A DNA stretch of 64,000 nt from Pseudogemmatithrix spongiicola (GCF_030623445.1 NZ_CP130613.1:2294001-2358000), one strand, 5' to 3'; positions 47,902 through 56,333 are shown, counted from the stretch's first letter. Translations and numbers: made by a program. The notes: generated from the sequence alone by a model not told the origin.

Positions 47902-48030
47902 TAACGACGCTTGCTGCCGACAAGCGCGGCTAGTGTAGCGGTTGTGGGGCCTCAGCTTCATCTTGATGAAGGTCTGCTGAGGCCCCACAACCGCATCTTA
48001 TGGGAGCGCTTGCAGCAGAAGCATACGTTA
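47902..48030 (+). repeat. attC: attC 7
   Basis: Long site of the AGCGGTTGTGGGGCC class. Confidence 0.9.
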
Positions 48031-48093
48031 TACCGATTTGACGAAGTGCAGCGCGTGTGCAATGTTCGCCTGCCCTGCGTTCGGCGAACGTCC

Positions 48094-48624
48094 TTACCGC
48101 GACAGAAGGAGCCCGAGCTCCACACGCGTCGTGACGTGGCTATCATCTCCCGACATCGCGTGCGTTCGCACGGTCAGGCGTGGACCGATGCCACGACGTG
48201 CCCCCGCAGAGATTGCGCCGCCAAAACCCGTACGCCCCACACCGAAGCGGGTATACGCCACGCTCGGGCCCACAAATACGCCCCAGCTGCGCGTCTCCGG
48301 CGTGAGCAACCATAAAGCCGCCGCTTCACCATAGATGCCCGACGACGTGCTGCCACCCGCGGTTCCGCCTGGCAATGCTCCGGCCCCAGCCGAGACGCCG
48401 AGCCGGAGTCGCCGTCCGCCGCCGAACTGAAGCGAGGCACCGAGCAGCGGCACGCGCACCGACGTGCTGCCGTCAAAAGGATCGAGCGGCGTCGCGAACT
48501 CCCCCATCCCCACGTATATCGTCGTCGCGACGCGCGCAGGATCCGGCGCGCTCGGCTGCGCTGCCAGTGAACCGCTTGCGAGGCTGAGCACACTCACGAG
48601 TGCGAGACTGGCGGATGAAGTCAT
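48094..48624 (-). CDS. Exported outer-membrane beta-barrel-like cassette protein, reversed
   Basis: The 176-residue protein has a signal peptide (SLALVSVLSLASGSLAAQ). Alternating strands rich in Gly and aromatic residues follow (for example GVFVGPSVAYTRFGVG). It is on the strand opposite to the array. The start at 48624 places the signal peptide first. Confidence 0.6.
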   Translation of the reverse strand: MTSSASLALVSVLSLASGSLAAQPSAPDPARVATTIYVGMGEFATPLDPFDGSTSVRVPLLGASLQFGGGRRLRLGVSAGAGALPGGTAGGSTSSGIYGEAAALWLLTPETRSWGVFVGPSVAYTRFGVGRTGFGGAISAGARRGIGPRLTVRTHAMSGDDSHVTTRVELGLLLSR

Positions 48625-48837
48625 CGATGAGCGCACAGTTCCTCCTTGGGTCACTCGTTTCGAGGCGTCTTCCAATAATCGTCGCACAAACCGCACGGGG
48701 GCTACGGTATCGCGCGTAACGGTATAACGACGCTTGCTGCCGACGAGCGCGGGGGCGGTAGCGGTTGTGGGGCCTCGCCTTCATCTTCTGTAAGGTTTGG
48801 CGAGGCCCCACAACCGCATTTTTCTGTGAAGCGGCGG

Positions 48838-49084
48838 CCCGCGTCAAGCCCCAGATGTGCTGACGCTGTTGCAACTCTCGATTGTGCCCGCGCGGCTCGA
48901 GGTGCTGCTCATCCTTCTGTTCGCGCTCACTCGTGAGGCCCGCGGCCTCGGCGCATTGGGGTCTGCGAAGGAGTGGTGGCGCCAACTATGGGTCGGCTCT
49001 CACCAGCGGCCATAAAATGCGTCGCGCTCACCACGCCCGATTCAGTCATCTCGATCCTACGCAGGTCCTGCATGCCCGCGGTGC
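48838..49084 (-). ncRNA. Candidate guide RNA (seekRNA/bridge RNA) of the IS1111-type element
   Basis: About 247 bp without an ORF, 3' of the transposase, where IS1111 elements encode their guide RNA. It contains CCAACTATGGG (48982-48992), identical to the right IS-attC junction (50238-50248), and TTCTGT (48915-48920), identical to the left junction. The first match lies in a loop closed by TGGTG/CACCA. Exact ends are not known. Confidence 0.5.
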
Positions 49085-50128
49085 TTACGCGGCGTGCACC
49101 GGCTCGCTCGGCGGCATCCGCAGCTGGCCCGCGTCATACGCCCGCTGATCCCGCCACATCGCATACAGGATGCCCGCGAGCCGCCGCGCCAGCGCGACCG
49201 CCGCGATCTTCTTGCCCCGCCGATGCAGGATGCGCTGCGCCCACGCGCGCAGCACCGCGGTGTCGGCCGCCTTCGAGCGGAGGATGCGCCACGCCGCCTC
49301 GACCAGGAGATAGCGCGCGCGGCGGTTGCCCGCCTTCGTGATGTGCCCGACCCGGCGCTTCTCGCCTGAGCTCCGCTCCCCGGGCACCAGCCCGAGGAAG
49401 GCCTCGAACTGGTGCGCCGACGGGAACCGGCCGACGTCATCCGCAATCGCGACGAGGCCGCTCGAGGTCACCGGCCCGATGGAGGGGGCCGTCTGCAGCA
49501 GCGCCACGATCGGGTCCGTGCGCCCCAGTGCCGCGATGCGCGCGTCCGCGGCCTCGATCTGGACGTTCAGCGGGCCGAGGACCGCGATCAACGGCGCGAG
49601 CTCGGCCGCCAGCGTCGACCCGAGGGGGAGCGCCGTGAGTCGCTCGACGAAGTTCGCGGCCGTGCTGCTCGGCACGCGCAGGCCGTCGCGGCGCACGAGC
49701 GCCTTGGCGAGCGCGATGCACCGCGTGCGCGTGCGGACCAGCGCCTCGCGCACCGCCAGCTCGGCGCGCACGTGGCGGCGCGCGGCCGACACGCGGTGCG
49801 CTGGCCGATAGGCGCCGAGCCGGAGCGCGTCGGCGAGGGTGCGCGCATCGCGCCTGTCCGTCTTCACGCGCCGACTCCGCGTGGCGTACATCGGCGCGAA
49901 GTTCGGGTCGGCGACAATCACCGCGTGGCCGAGCGCCTCCAGGTGACACGCGACCCATTCGCTCTCGGTCGACGCCTCGACGAGGATCCGCGCGGGCGGA
50001 CGCGACCCCAGCACCGCCGTGAAGCGGTCACGGCTCGTGACGATGCGCCGCTCCGTCGCGTGCCCCTCCGCGTCGAGGATGCAGAGTTGGCTCTCGCGCT
50101 TGTGGAGATCAATCCCTATCATATCCAT
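49085..50128 (-). CDS. IS110-family transposase (DEDD + Ser recombinase, IS1111 type)
   Basis: The 347-residue protein has the RuvC-like DEDD domain (MIGIDLHKRES, VEAST, RVKTDRRDARTLAD). The C-terminal Transposase_20 domain has LQTAPSIGPVTSSGL and AFLGLVPGERSSGEKRRVGHITKAGNRRARYLL with the catalytic Ser region. It starts at ATG 50128. Known function: RNA-guided strand exchange at a CT core. Confidence 0.93.
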   Translation of the reverse strand: MDMIGIDLHKRESQLCILDAEGHATERRIVTSRDRFTAVLGSRPPARILVEASTESEWVACHLEALGHAVIVADPNFAPMYATRSRRVKTDRRDARTLADALRLGAYRPAHRVSAARRHVRAELAVREALVRTRTRCIALAKALVRRDGLRVPSSTAANFVERLTALPLGSTLAAELAPLIAVLGPLNVQIEAADARIAALGRTDPIVALLQTAPSIGPVTSSGLVAIADDVGRFPSAHQFEAFLGLVPGERSSGEKRRVGHITKAGNRRARYLLVEAAWRILRSKAADTAVLRAWAQRILHRRGKKIAAVALARRLAGILYAMWRDQRAYDAGQLRMPPSEPVHAA

Positions 50129-50286
50129 GGCGGCTGGCCTCCGCAGTGTGCCCCGTCGCGAGACGGTGAGCACGGTAGATGGTATGGGGCAGAACCTTGC
50201 ACCCCGCGATGGGCGGAGGTCCAGCCGCCGCTTCATACCAACTATGGGAGCGCTCGCAGCAGAAGCAAACGTTAGCAGGACAGGAC

Positions 50287-50928
50287 ATGCCTCGACTCAT
50301 TTTCACGGTTCTCCTGCTGCTCGCACTGCCGACGACGCTTGCCGCGCAGGCGACGCTCAGCGGGCGCCTCGTCGAGGTGTCGAGCGGTCGGCCCATGTTC
50401 TGCCTCCACGTCACACTGCTCGATAGCGCCGGTGTCGCGCGCGACTCCACGTACTCGGGGTTCGGCGGACTCTTCGAGTTCGCCGTGCCGGAGCACGCGG
50501 ACTTTCGGCTCCGCATCTCCAGCCCGCCCGTCGTGGATGTGCAGACCGCCCCGGAGCGCACGGGCGCGGCGACGTTCTTCAGCCGGGAGTATCGCATCAC
50601 CCTCACGCCCGACCCGCGGATCTTCACCGACACCCTGCCGGGCGATTCCATCACACCCATCGGCCTGGCACCGGGCTCGCCCGGTCCACGGTATCCCCGC
50701 GCGCTCCAGCGCGAGGGCGTCGAGGGGGCCGTGCACTATACCTTCGCCATCGACACCCTCGGCCAGATCGACACCGCCTCGGCCTTCCCGCTCCGCGCAA
50801 CGCACCGGCTCTTTCTGCGGGCTGTCCAGGAGGCGCTCCCGCGCATCCGCTTCCGCCCGTGGTCCCCGACCGGCATGGCCACCTGCACCCGCGTCGTCCA
50901 ACCGTTCCTCTTCCGGCTCCAGCGCTAG
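50287..50928 (+). CDS. Exported protein with TonB C-terminal-like domain
   Basis: The 213-residue protein has a signal peptide (LIFTVLLLLALPTTLAAQ). A CarboxypepD_reg-like beta domain (about 24-90) is followed by GPRYPRALQREGVEGAVHYTFAIDTLGQI and later RFRPW, typical of TonB C-terminal domains. Interaction with an outer-membrane partner is inferred only. Confidence 0.68.
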   Translation: MPRLIFTVLLLLALPTTLAAQATLSGRLVEVSSGRPMFCLHVTLLDSAGVARDSTYSGFGGLFEFAVPEHADFRLRISSPPVVDVQTAPERTGAATFFSREYRITLTPDPRIFTDTLPGDSITPIGLAPGSPGPRYPRALQREGVEGAVHYTFAIDTLGQIDTASAFPLRATHRLFLRAVQEALPRIRFRPWSPTGMATCTRVVQPFLFRLQR

Positions 50929-50942
50929 GCGCGCGCGCCTGC

Positions 50943-51073
50943 TAACGCCGCTTGCTGCCGACAGCCGCAGGTGCGGAACGGGTTGGGCGGGGCGTCCGGG
51001 ATGCCCTAGGCTCGGTTGCGGCCGCCCCGCCCAACCCTTCTTATTGGAGCGGCTGCAGCAGAAGCACACGTTA
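50943..51073 (+). repeat. attC: attC 9
   Basis: Long site; R'' is TAACGCCG and the central stem is the GGGTTGGGCGGGGCGTCCG class. Confidence 0.9.
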
Positions 51074-51115
51074 TGTTGACGCGCGTGTTCTTTCAGTCAC
51101 GACAGCCCGCCCATC

Positions 51116-51829
51116 ATGTGCCGTGGACCTGAATGCACCGAACTCGGCGCAGATAGCAGCCGATGGAGTCGGCAGGCGCCCCTGCCCCCGCCCGACTGGT
51201 TTCGCCGCGAAATCGAAACACTCCATCGCGTGGTCCACGCGGCGTCCCGCGGCGACGTTTCGCAGAGCGCTCAGCTCCTCACAAAGCTTCGCGGCGAAGC
51301 GTTAGCGGAGTGGTACGTCGAGCACGGGCAGCGCTCTGGCTTCTTTCGGGTTCGTAACGCGACACTCGCGCCTCGAACGGCGCGCGGGATTCGCGTGCGG
51401 ATGCCTGCCTCCCCGAGACTGCGCGCCATCCTCGAGCGTGACAGATTCCGCTGCCGCTACTGTGCCCTTCCCGTCGTGCCCATCGCTGTATTTCGGTGGC
51501 TGAGTCGCGCACTCGGACCCGACGTCTTCCGGGCCGAGGGAAGCGGGAACGCCGCCAAGCACGGTGCCGTCATCGCGTTTCGCGCGAACTTCGACCACGT
51601 CGTGCCGCTCGCACTTGGCGGTCCGAATGACGAGCAGAACCTGGTCGCCTGCTGCTGGTCGTGCAACTATGGCAAGCGCGCGTTCACGCTCACAGAGCTC
51701 GGCCTCGACGATCCGCGCGATCGGCCACCGCTCGCAGATGCGTGGGACGGCTTGGTCGGCTGCATAGACGGGTTGCGAGCCACCGCACAGGCGCGGCGAG
51801 GAGCGCGCGCCAGCACGGGCGCAACATAA
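51116..51829 (+). CDS. HNH endonuclease cassette protein
   Basis: The 237-residue protein has CRYCALPV, then FDHVVPLALGGPNDEQNLVACCWSCNYGKR, an HNH motif with two zinc-binding CxxC pairs. The first about 100 residues form a separate, unrecognised domain. Likely DNA target; role may be defence or homing. Its stop TAA falls at the start of attC 10. Confidence 0.85.
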   Translation: MCRGPECTELGADSSRWSRQAPLPPPDWFRREIETLHRVVHAASRGDVSQSAQLLTKLRGEALAEWYVEHGQRSGFFRVRNATLAPRTARGIRVRMPASPRLRAILERDRFRCRYCALPVVPIAVFRWLSRALGPDVFRAEGSGNAAKHGAVIAFRANFDHVVPLALGGPNDEQNLVACCWSCNYGKRAFTLTELGLDDPRDRPPLADAWDGLVGCIDGLRATAQARRGARASTGAT

Positions 51830-51957
51830 CGACGCTTGCTGCCGATGGCCGCGGGTGCGGATTGGGTTGGGCGGGGTCGCCGTGATGGCCTAGGCTTGGT
51901 TGCGGCGACCCCGCCCAACCCTATTTATATGAGCGTCCACAGCAGAAGCACACGTTA
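51827..51957 (+). repeat. attC: attC 10
   Basis: Long site, central stem GGGTTGGGCGGGGTCGCC class. Confidence 0.9.
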
Positions 51958-51982
51958 TGCCGACACGCTGCGCACTAGGAGT

Positions 51983-52318
51983 ATGCCAAGCTCGTTCGTC
52001 GCGCTGATTGGGCCGCTTACGCTACCCCCGAACACGCGCCATACGCTCCGTGTCGGCGACGCAGGGGTCGAGCAGTTGATGCCTCCTGCCCAGCTCGTGC
52101 TGCTCGAGGTAGAAGACTTGGGCTATTGCCAACTCTATCGCTACACACTCGACGGCACGTTCGCAGGCGACACGTGGCACCAGTCGAGAGGTGACGCCGA
52201 ACATCAAGCTCGATTTGAGTTTGGTGACGCCCTTGGCGAGTGGCACGAGTTTGTCGCGCCAGACGACGATTCGCACGAAGCGGCGATCGAGTGGGCGCGT
52301 CGGATGGGTGCGGCATAA
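51983..52318 (+). CDS. Small cassette protein, unknown
   Basis: The 111-residue acidic soluble protein has no recognised motif. It contains LVLLEVEDLGYCQLYRYTLDGTFAGDTWH, which looks like beta strands. The stop TAA is part of attC 11. It could be an immunity-type or antitoxin-type small protein, but nothing shows this. Confidence 0.6.
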   Translation: MPSSFVALIGPLTLPPNTRHTLRVGDAGVEQLMPPAQLVLLEVEDLGYCQLYRYTLDGTFAGDTWHQSRGDAEHQARFEFGDALGEWHEFVAPDDDSHEAAIEWARRMGAA

Positions 52319-52444
52319 CGACGCTTGCTGCCGATGGCCGCGGCTAAGGATGGGTTTGGCGGGGCCTCCGTGATGACCTAGGCTAGTAGCGGAGGCCCCG
52401 CCAAACCCTTTTTATATGAGCGTCCACAGCAGAAGCACACGTTA
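52316..52444 (+). repeat. attC: attC 11
   Basis: Long site, stem GGGTTTGGCGGGGCCTCC class. Confidence 0.9.
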
Positions 52445-52476
52445 TCTGGACGAGGGAGAGATCAGCCTAATCTCAC

Positions 52477-53145
52477 ATGGGGATTCTCACTCGCTTCTGG
52501 TCGTACGTAAGCGACGGGCCGTTCCAGCTGCCTCGGCGCGAGTACCACCACTTCCACAACATCGTCATTCCGACCACGCGCGGCACGACAGAGGTTGACC
52601 ACCTCATCGTGTCGCGCTTCGGCGTGTTTGTCGTGGAGCTGAAGGACTACTCCGGTTGGATTCTCGGCAACGCGAACGATTCGTTCTGGACGGCCGTGCA
52701 CTTCAGGCAGCAGTACCGGTTCCAGAATCCCTTGCACCAGAACTTCGGGCATCTCAAGGCCGTCGAGGAGCTTCTGCACGTCAGCCAGCACGCGCTGCAC
52801 GGTATCGTGGTCTTCCGCGGCTCATTCCGCTTCAAGACGGCGGTTCCGCCAGGCGTGCTGCTGCATCGGTACCGCAGCTGGGTTGCATCGCACCAGGATG
52901 TCCTGCTCGACGATGCGGCAGTCGTTCGCATGGTCACGACACTCGAATCTCGCGGCGAGCGTGGCTGGCTTGCCGGTCGGCAGCATGCACGATCGGTGCG
53001 TGAGCGCTATGCAAGCGACACCGAGTGTCCCAAGTGCGGTGGGGAGCTGCGCGTCCGGACCGCGCGGCGCGGATCCGGAGCTGGCTCGCAGTTCCTCGGC
53101 TGTTCCAACTATCCCAAGTGCAAGTTCACGAAGCCCCTCGGGTAG
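52477..53145 (+). CDS. NERD-domain protein with C-terminal topoisomerase-type zinc finger
   Basis: The 222-residue protein has an N-terminal NERD nuclease-related domain (GTTEVDHLIVSRFGVFVVELKDYSG). The C-terminus has CPKCGGELRVRTARRGSGAGSQFLGCSNYPKC, a topoisomerase I-like zinc finger. NERD proteins are linked to DNA processing and antiphage functions. It is the only gene in its cassette. Confidence 0.88.
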   Translation: MGILTRFWSYVSDGPFQLPRREYHHFHNIVIPTTRGTTEVDHLIVSRFGVFVVELKDYSGWILGNANDSFWTAVHFRQQYRFQNPLHQNFGHLKAVEELLHVSQHALHGIVVFRGSFRFKTAVPPGVLLHRYRSWVASHQDVLLDDAAVVRMVTTLESRGERGWLAGRQHARSVRERYASDTECPKCGGELRVRTARRGSGAGSQFLGCSNYPKCKFTKPLG

Positions 53146-53171
53146 CGGGCGAGGATCGGCGCGCCGCCAGA

Positions 53172-53301
53172 TAACGACGCTTGCTGCCGATGGCCGCGGG
53201 TGCGGATTGGGTTGGGCGGGGCGTCCGTGGTGGCCTGGGCTTGGTTGCGGACGCCCCGCCCAACCCTCTTATTGGAGCGTCCACAGCAGAAGCATACGTT
53301 A
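53172..53301 (+). repeat. attC: attC 12
   Basis: Long site, GGGTTGGGCGGGGCGTCCG class. Confidence 0.9.
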
Positions 53302-53336
53302 TGCCTGCCTTTCCACTTTTCGCGCAGGATACCGAT

Positions 53337-53597
53337 ATGAACGAGCGCGAGTCCCCCTCCGCAATGGCCGTCCGTCTCTGGCGACGTGTACCATTCGCCT
53401 TCGGCGTCGCGATCGCATTCGGCTACCTCGGCGTCGACGCGCTCCTGACGGACCTCGGAGTCGTGGTCAACAGCGGCCCCAGTTGGCGATACGTCGGTGC
53501 GGCGAGCAGTGGCGTGGTCGGATACTTGATGGCCTCCGACTGGCGCCGCGACGCGCGAGAGCGTGAGCACCGCGAGATCGACCGCACGGAGGCATAA
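53337..53597 (+). CDS. Small cassette membrane protein
   Basis: The 86-residue protein has two hydrophobic segments (VPFAFGVAIAFGYLGVDALL and YVGAASSGVVGYLM) and a charged C-terminus (DWRRDAREREHREID). Unknown function. Stop TAA is part of attC 13. Confidence 0.55.
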   Translation: MNERESPSAMAVRLWRRVPFAFGVAIAFGYLGVDALLTDLGVVVNSGPSWRYVGAASSGVVGYLMASDWRRDAREREHREIDRTEA

Positions 53598-53706
53598 CGA
53601 CGCTTGCTGCCGATGGCCGCAGCTAGGGATGGCCTGGGCCGAAGCGGCCTAGCGGCCGCAGGGCCCAGGCCTCTTATTGGAGCGTCCACAGCAGAAGCAC
53701 ACGTTA
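53595..53706 (+). repeat. attC: attC 13
   Basis: 112 bp; the central stem is an unusual GCCTGGGCC/GGCCCAGGC type, distinct from neighbouring sites. Confidence 0.88.
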
Positions 53707-53724
53707 TACGCACCTAGGACGGCC

Positions 53725-54264
53725 TTGCCTACTCTCGAGCACCAACTGCAGGACGCATTCGCGCGCTTCTCCCAAGACCTTGCTCGCGAAGCACCTTGGG
53801 CGAGGGAGAACGAGCTGGTCAGTCTGTTCGCGTTTGGGCCGCTCGCTGACGTGGTGGCCGACGGTGCGCCGCTTTTCAGCCAACGCCAGATCGCCATTGA
53901 GTGCGCCGTTCCCCAGCGCGTGAACGCGGCGAAGTCCGGGCGTGCCAAGCGGGACGTACGTAAGGACCTCCTGATTTGGAAGGAGGCTGGGATGACAGCC
54001 TGGGATGCGACCGGCCGTCTCGCGAATGACCCGATTGCCGTTATCGAGTGGAAAGGCGGGCGCGCGAAGGCGGCTCGGCGTGAGTCACTCAAACGCGACC
54101 ACGACCTCCGCTTCCTGCGCGCATTCGTCAAGGCCACCGGCAACGAGGCGTACTCCGCGCATGTCCGGTGGACGGGCAACGACTGGCACGTGAACGTGGC
54201 GCGCATCACCAGCGGTGCTGAATACCCGCATTGGTTCGACTCCGCTGAGCGCGCGGGCGTATAA
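53725..54264 (+). CDS. Cassette protein, possible PD-(D/E)XK-like nuclease
   Basis: The 179-residue protein contains DPIAVIEWKGGRAKAA, which has the D-x(5)-E-x-K layout of PD-(D/E)XK nucleases, preceded by a helical N-terminus. No ATG start in the cassette body; TTG at 53725 is chosen, but a TTG in attC 13 (53677) keeps the frame open. Family not recognised. Confidence 0.55.
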   Translation: MPTLEHQLQDAFARFSQDLAREAPWARENELVSLFAFGPLADVVADGAPLFSQRQIAIECAVPQRVNAAKSGRAKRDVRKDLLIWKEAGMTAWDATGRLANDPIAVIEWKGGRAKAARRESLKRDHDLRFLRAFVKATGNEAYSAHVRWTGNDWHVNVARITSGAEYPHWFDSAERAGV

Positions 54265-54393
54265 CGAAGCTTGCTGCTGATGAACGCGATGTGGATGCAG
54301 TTGTGGGACGGCCGCCCTGTAGGGCATGGGACGGCCTAGCGGCCGCCCCACAACTGCTTCTTATTGAAGCGTTCACAGCAGAAGCTGACGTTA
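54262..54393 (+). repeat. attC: attC 14
   Basis: Long site, GCAGTTGTGGGACGGCC class, with AACGAAGC in place of AACGACGC at the left. Confidence 0.9.
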
Positions 54394-54418
54394 TCGCGAC
54401 TCATACACATCGGACCGG

Positions 54419-54634
54419 ATGAGAGCTATGTCTGAGGAAATGCTCGCTCGGGATGGATACGCGGCGCGTCCGCCGCTGTTCCGTGCGCTCGCGCTGTCCC
54501 TGATCAGCTTGGTCGTGGCGCTCATCGAGGGGCCGCGCTACATGGTCGTCCTGCTCGCGGCCGCCGCCGGGCTCGAGTCCCTGCGCTACGCCCATCGGCG
54601 GCGCGATGCCCTCACCTCGCCCGACGCACGCTAG
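54419..54634 (+). CDS. Small cassette membrane protein (first of two)
   Basis: The 71-residue protein has two short hydrophobic segments (LALSLISLVVALIE and MVVLLAAAAGLESL). ATG at 54428 is an alternative start. It shares its cassette with the following gene, 28 bases away, which makes this a two-gene cassette. Confidence 0.5.
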   Translation: MRAMSEEMLARDGYAARPPLFRALALSLISLVVALIEGPRYMVVLLAAAAGLESLRYAHRRRDALTSPDAR

Positions 54635-54662
54635 CCGCTTTCGGTCCCAGAGGATTTCGCCG

Positions 54663-54950
54663 ATGAAGAGTCGCCTCGCACAGCGCAGTGAGCGCGCGCA
54701 GCAAGCGCGCCGGATGCGCGCGAGCCTGACGGAGATGACGGGTGACAGCATCGCCGCTGAGGATCAGATGGTCGCGAGCGTCCTGCACCAGTTCATCCTC
54801 GGGCCGTTCCTCGTCGCCGGCCTGGCCGCCGTCTACTTCTGGTGGCGCGGCGACGAGATGACGCTCGGACACTTTATTGCCATGGGCGCCGCCGGTGCGA
54901 TCCTCGGCTTCCGGTTCTGGCCCCGACGCAATCGACGCGCGGCGCGATAA
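54663..54950 (+). CDS. Small cassette membrane protein (second of two)
   Basis: The 95-residue protein has a charged N-terminus and two hydrophobic segments (FILGPFLVAGLAAVYFWW and FIAMGAAGAILGFRFW). The stop TAA is part of attC 15. Function unknown. Confidence 0.55.
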   Translation: MKSRLAQRSERAQQARRMRASLTEMTGDSIAAEDQMVASVLHQFILGPFLVAGLAAVYFWWRGDEMTLGHFIAMGAAGAILGFRFWPRRNRRAAR

Positions 54951-55080
54951 CGCCGCTTGCTGCCGACAGCTGCGGGTGCGGAAGCAGTTGTGGGGCGGCC
55001 GCCCTGTAGGGCATGGGACGGCCTAGCGGCCGCCCCACAACTGCGTCTTATTGGAGCAGCTGCAGCAGAAGCAGACGTTA
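54948..55080 (+). repeat. attC: attC 15
   Basis: Long site of the AGCAGTTGTGGGGCGGCC class; closely related to attC 5 and attC 26. Confidence 0.9.
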
Positions 55081-55108
55081 TCGCGACTCCCCCAGCATCC
55101 GCTCACAG

Positions 55109-55480
55109 ATGGCTTCTCCTGCCGAGATCAGTGGAACACGTCGCGCCGTCGCGGTACTCGCGGCGCTATTTCTGCTCGCGTACTTGGGCGGCACGCCCGC
55201 TGCGGAGCGCGTCGCCACAGCCGTCCATCTCGCCGTCGCGTGCGCAACCGGACTCGCATATGCCGCAGTAGGCAGCTGGCCTCGTTCTAGCTCCGCGCGG
55301 ACCTTTCTTGGCGCAGGAGTCGCCGGCATCCTCATAGCGGCGATTCAACTAGTACAGGCTGCTCCAGCCTCCGATTACGAAACGGGCACCGTTGTCGCGG
55401 AGAGCATTTTCACCACTCTGCTCTTCGGTGGCCTCGCAGCCCTTATCAGGCGTGGCGTAGTGCGCGACGAGAAGATCTGA
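55109..55480 (+). CDS. Cassette membrane protein
   Basis: The 123-residue protein has about four hydrophobic helices (VAVLAALFLLAYLGG, VHLAVACATGLAYAAVG, GAGVAGILIAAIQLV, FTTLLFGGLAALI). Family not recognised. Confidence 0.58.
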   Translation: MASPAEISGTRRAVAVLAALFLLAYLGGTPAAERVATAVHLAVACATGLAYAAVGSWPRSSSARTFLGAGVAGILIAAIQLVQAAPASDYETGTVVAESIFTTLLFGGLAALIRRGVVRDEKI

Positions 55481-55526
55481 CCGATGCCGGTCTAACCACA
55501 CTCGACGAGACTCCCCCGCTGCGCGA

Positions 55527-55657
55527 TAACGACGCTTGCTGCCGACAGCCGCAGGTGCGGATTGGGTTTGGCGGGGCGTCCGTGATGACCTAGGCTCGGT
55601 TGCGGACGCCCCGCCAAACCCTTCTTATTGAAGCGGCTGCAGCAGAAGCACACGTTA
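55527..55657 (+). repeat. attC: attC 16
   Basis: Long site, GGGTTTGGCGGGGCGTCCG class. Confidence 0.9.
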
Positions 55658-55672
55658 TACCGAGCTGTGCAT

Positions 55673-56167
55673 ATGACTGGCTTTTCACGGATTGTCGCCG
55701 CGCTACTTGTCGCGGTGCTCGTCGGCTGTGATCGTGGTGCCGCGCCCGAAGCGTCGACGCCCGATGCCGGCTCCTCGCCATCCACGTCCGCCCCCTCGGC
55801 CGTTCCCGACTCGCTGCAGATCGACGTTGCCCAGCTCACCCTCATCGGCTTTCATCCGTTCGCCACCGATTCGATGCTGGAGCGCGACGAGGCCCTCGCG
55901 ACCATCCTCGATGACTTTGGCTATCACCTGAGCGGGGCCATGACCGCCCTCCGGGACTCCGGCTGGGTGGTGGACACCCGCATCGCGGACACGCTGCACT
56001 TCCGGTCGAGCGGCCGCACTTGGACTTGGATCCGGCCGGCGGACAGCGTCAACGTCGGCTACATCCTCACCGACTCGACGGGCCGCATCCGCACCCTGTT
56101 CGGTGTCCGCACGAACATCGACCTCGTCATCGTCGCCGACAGCTTCGCGCGCGGGTCGCGACGCTAG
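55673..56167 (+). CDS. Cassette-encoded lipoprotein, unknown
   Basis: The 164-residue protein has a lipobox (LLVAVLVGC) after a basic N-terminus, then a Ser/Pro/Ala-rich linker and a small globular domain. It would be anchored in the inner or outer membrane. No family recognised. Confidence 0.65.
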   Translation: MTGFSRIVAALLVAVLVGCDRGAAPEASTPDAGSSPSTSAPSAVPDSLQIDVAQLTLIGFHPFATDSMLERDEALATILDDFGYHLSGAMTALRDSGWVVDTRIADTLHFRSSGRTWTWIRPADSVNVGYILTDSTGRIRTLFGVRTNIDLVIVADSFARGSRR

Positions 56168-56179
56168 GATGGGCCGGTA

Positions 56180-56309
56180 TAACGCCGCTTGCTGCCGACA
56201 GCCGCGGGTGCGGAGTGGGTTGGGCGGGGCGTCCGTGATGGCCTAGGTCGGTTGCGGACGCCCCGCCCAACCCTTCTTATTGGAGCGGCTGCAGCAGAAG
56301 CACACGTTA
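56180..56309 (+). repeat. attC: attC 17
   Basis: Long site, GGGTTGGGCGGGGCGTCCG class, left arm TAACGCCG. Confidence 0.9.
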
Positions 56310-56333
56310 TGTGGATCTGGCCACCTCCGGAGC

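Larger units (their letters stand above)
48824..50241 (-). mobile_element. IS110/IS1111-type insertion sequence inside attC 8
   Basis: About 1.42 kb. It carries a DEDD transposase gene on the minus strand and subterminal inverted repeats TGAAGCGGCGG (48827-48837) and CCGCCGCTTCA (50225-50235). The longer non-coding arm lies downstream of the transposase, as in the IS1111 group. A CT dinucleotide is at each junction, consistent with the CT core of IS110 family recombination. Ends are set from that core and are uncertain by a few bases. Confidence 0.82.
48725..50274 (+). repeat. attC: attC 8, interrupted by an IS1111-type element
   Basis: The left part (48725-48823) runs from TAACGACG through the central stem to CCACAACCGCATT. 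The right part (50244-50274) resumes ATGGGAGCGCTCGCAGCAG and ends at GTTA. Joined, these match attC 18, in which the same CCGCATT and ATGGGAGCG words are continuous. Confidence 0.88.
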
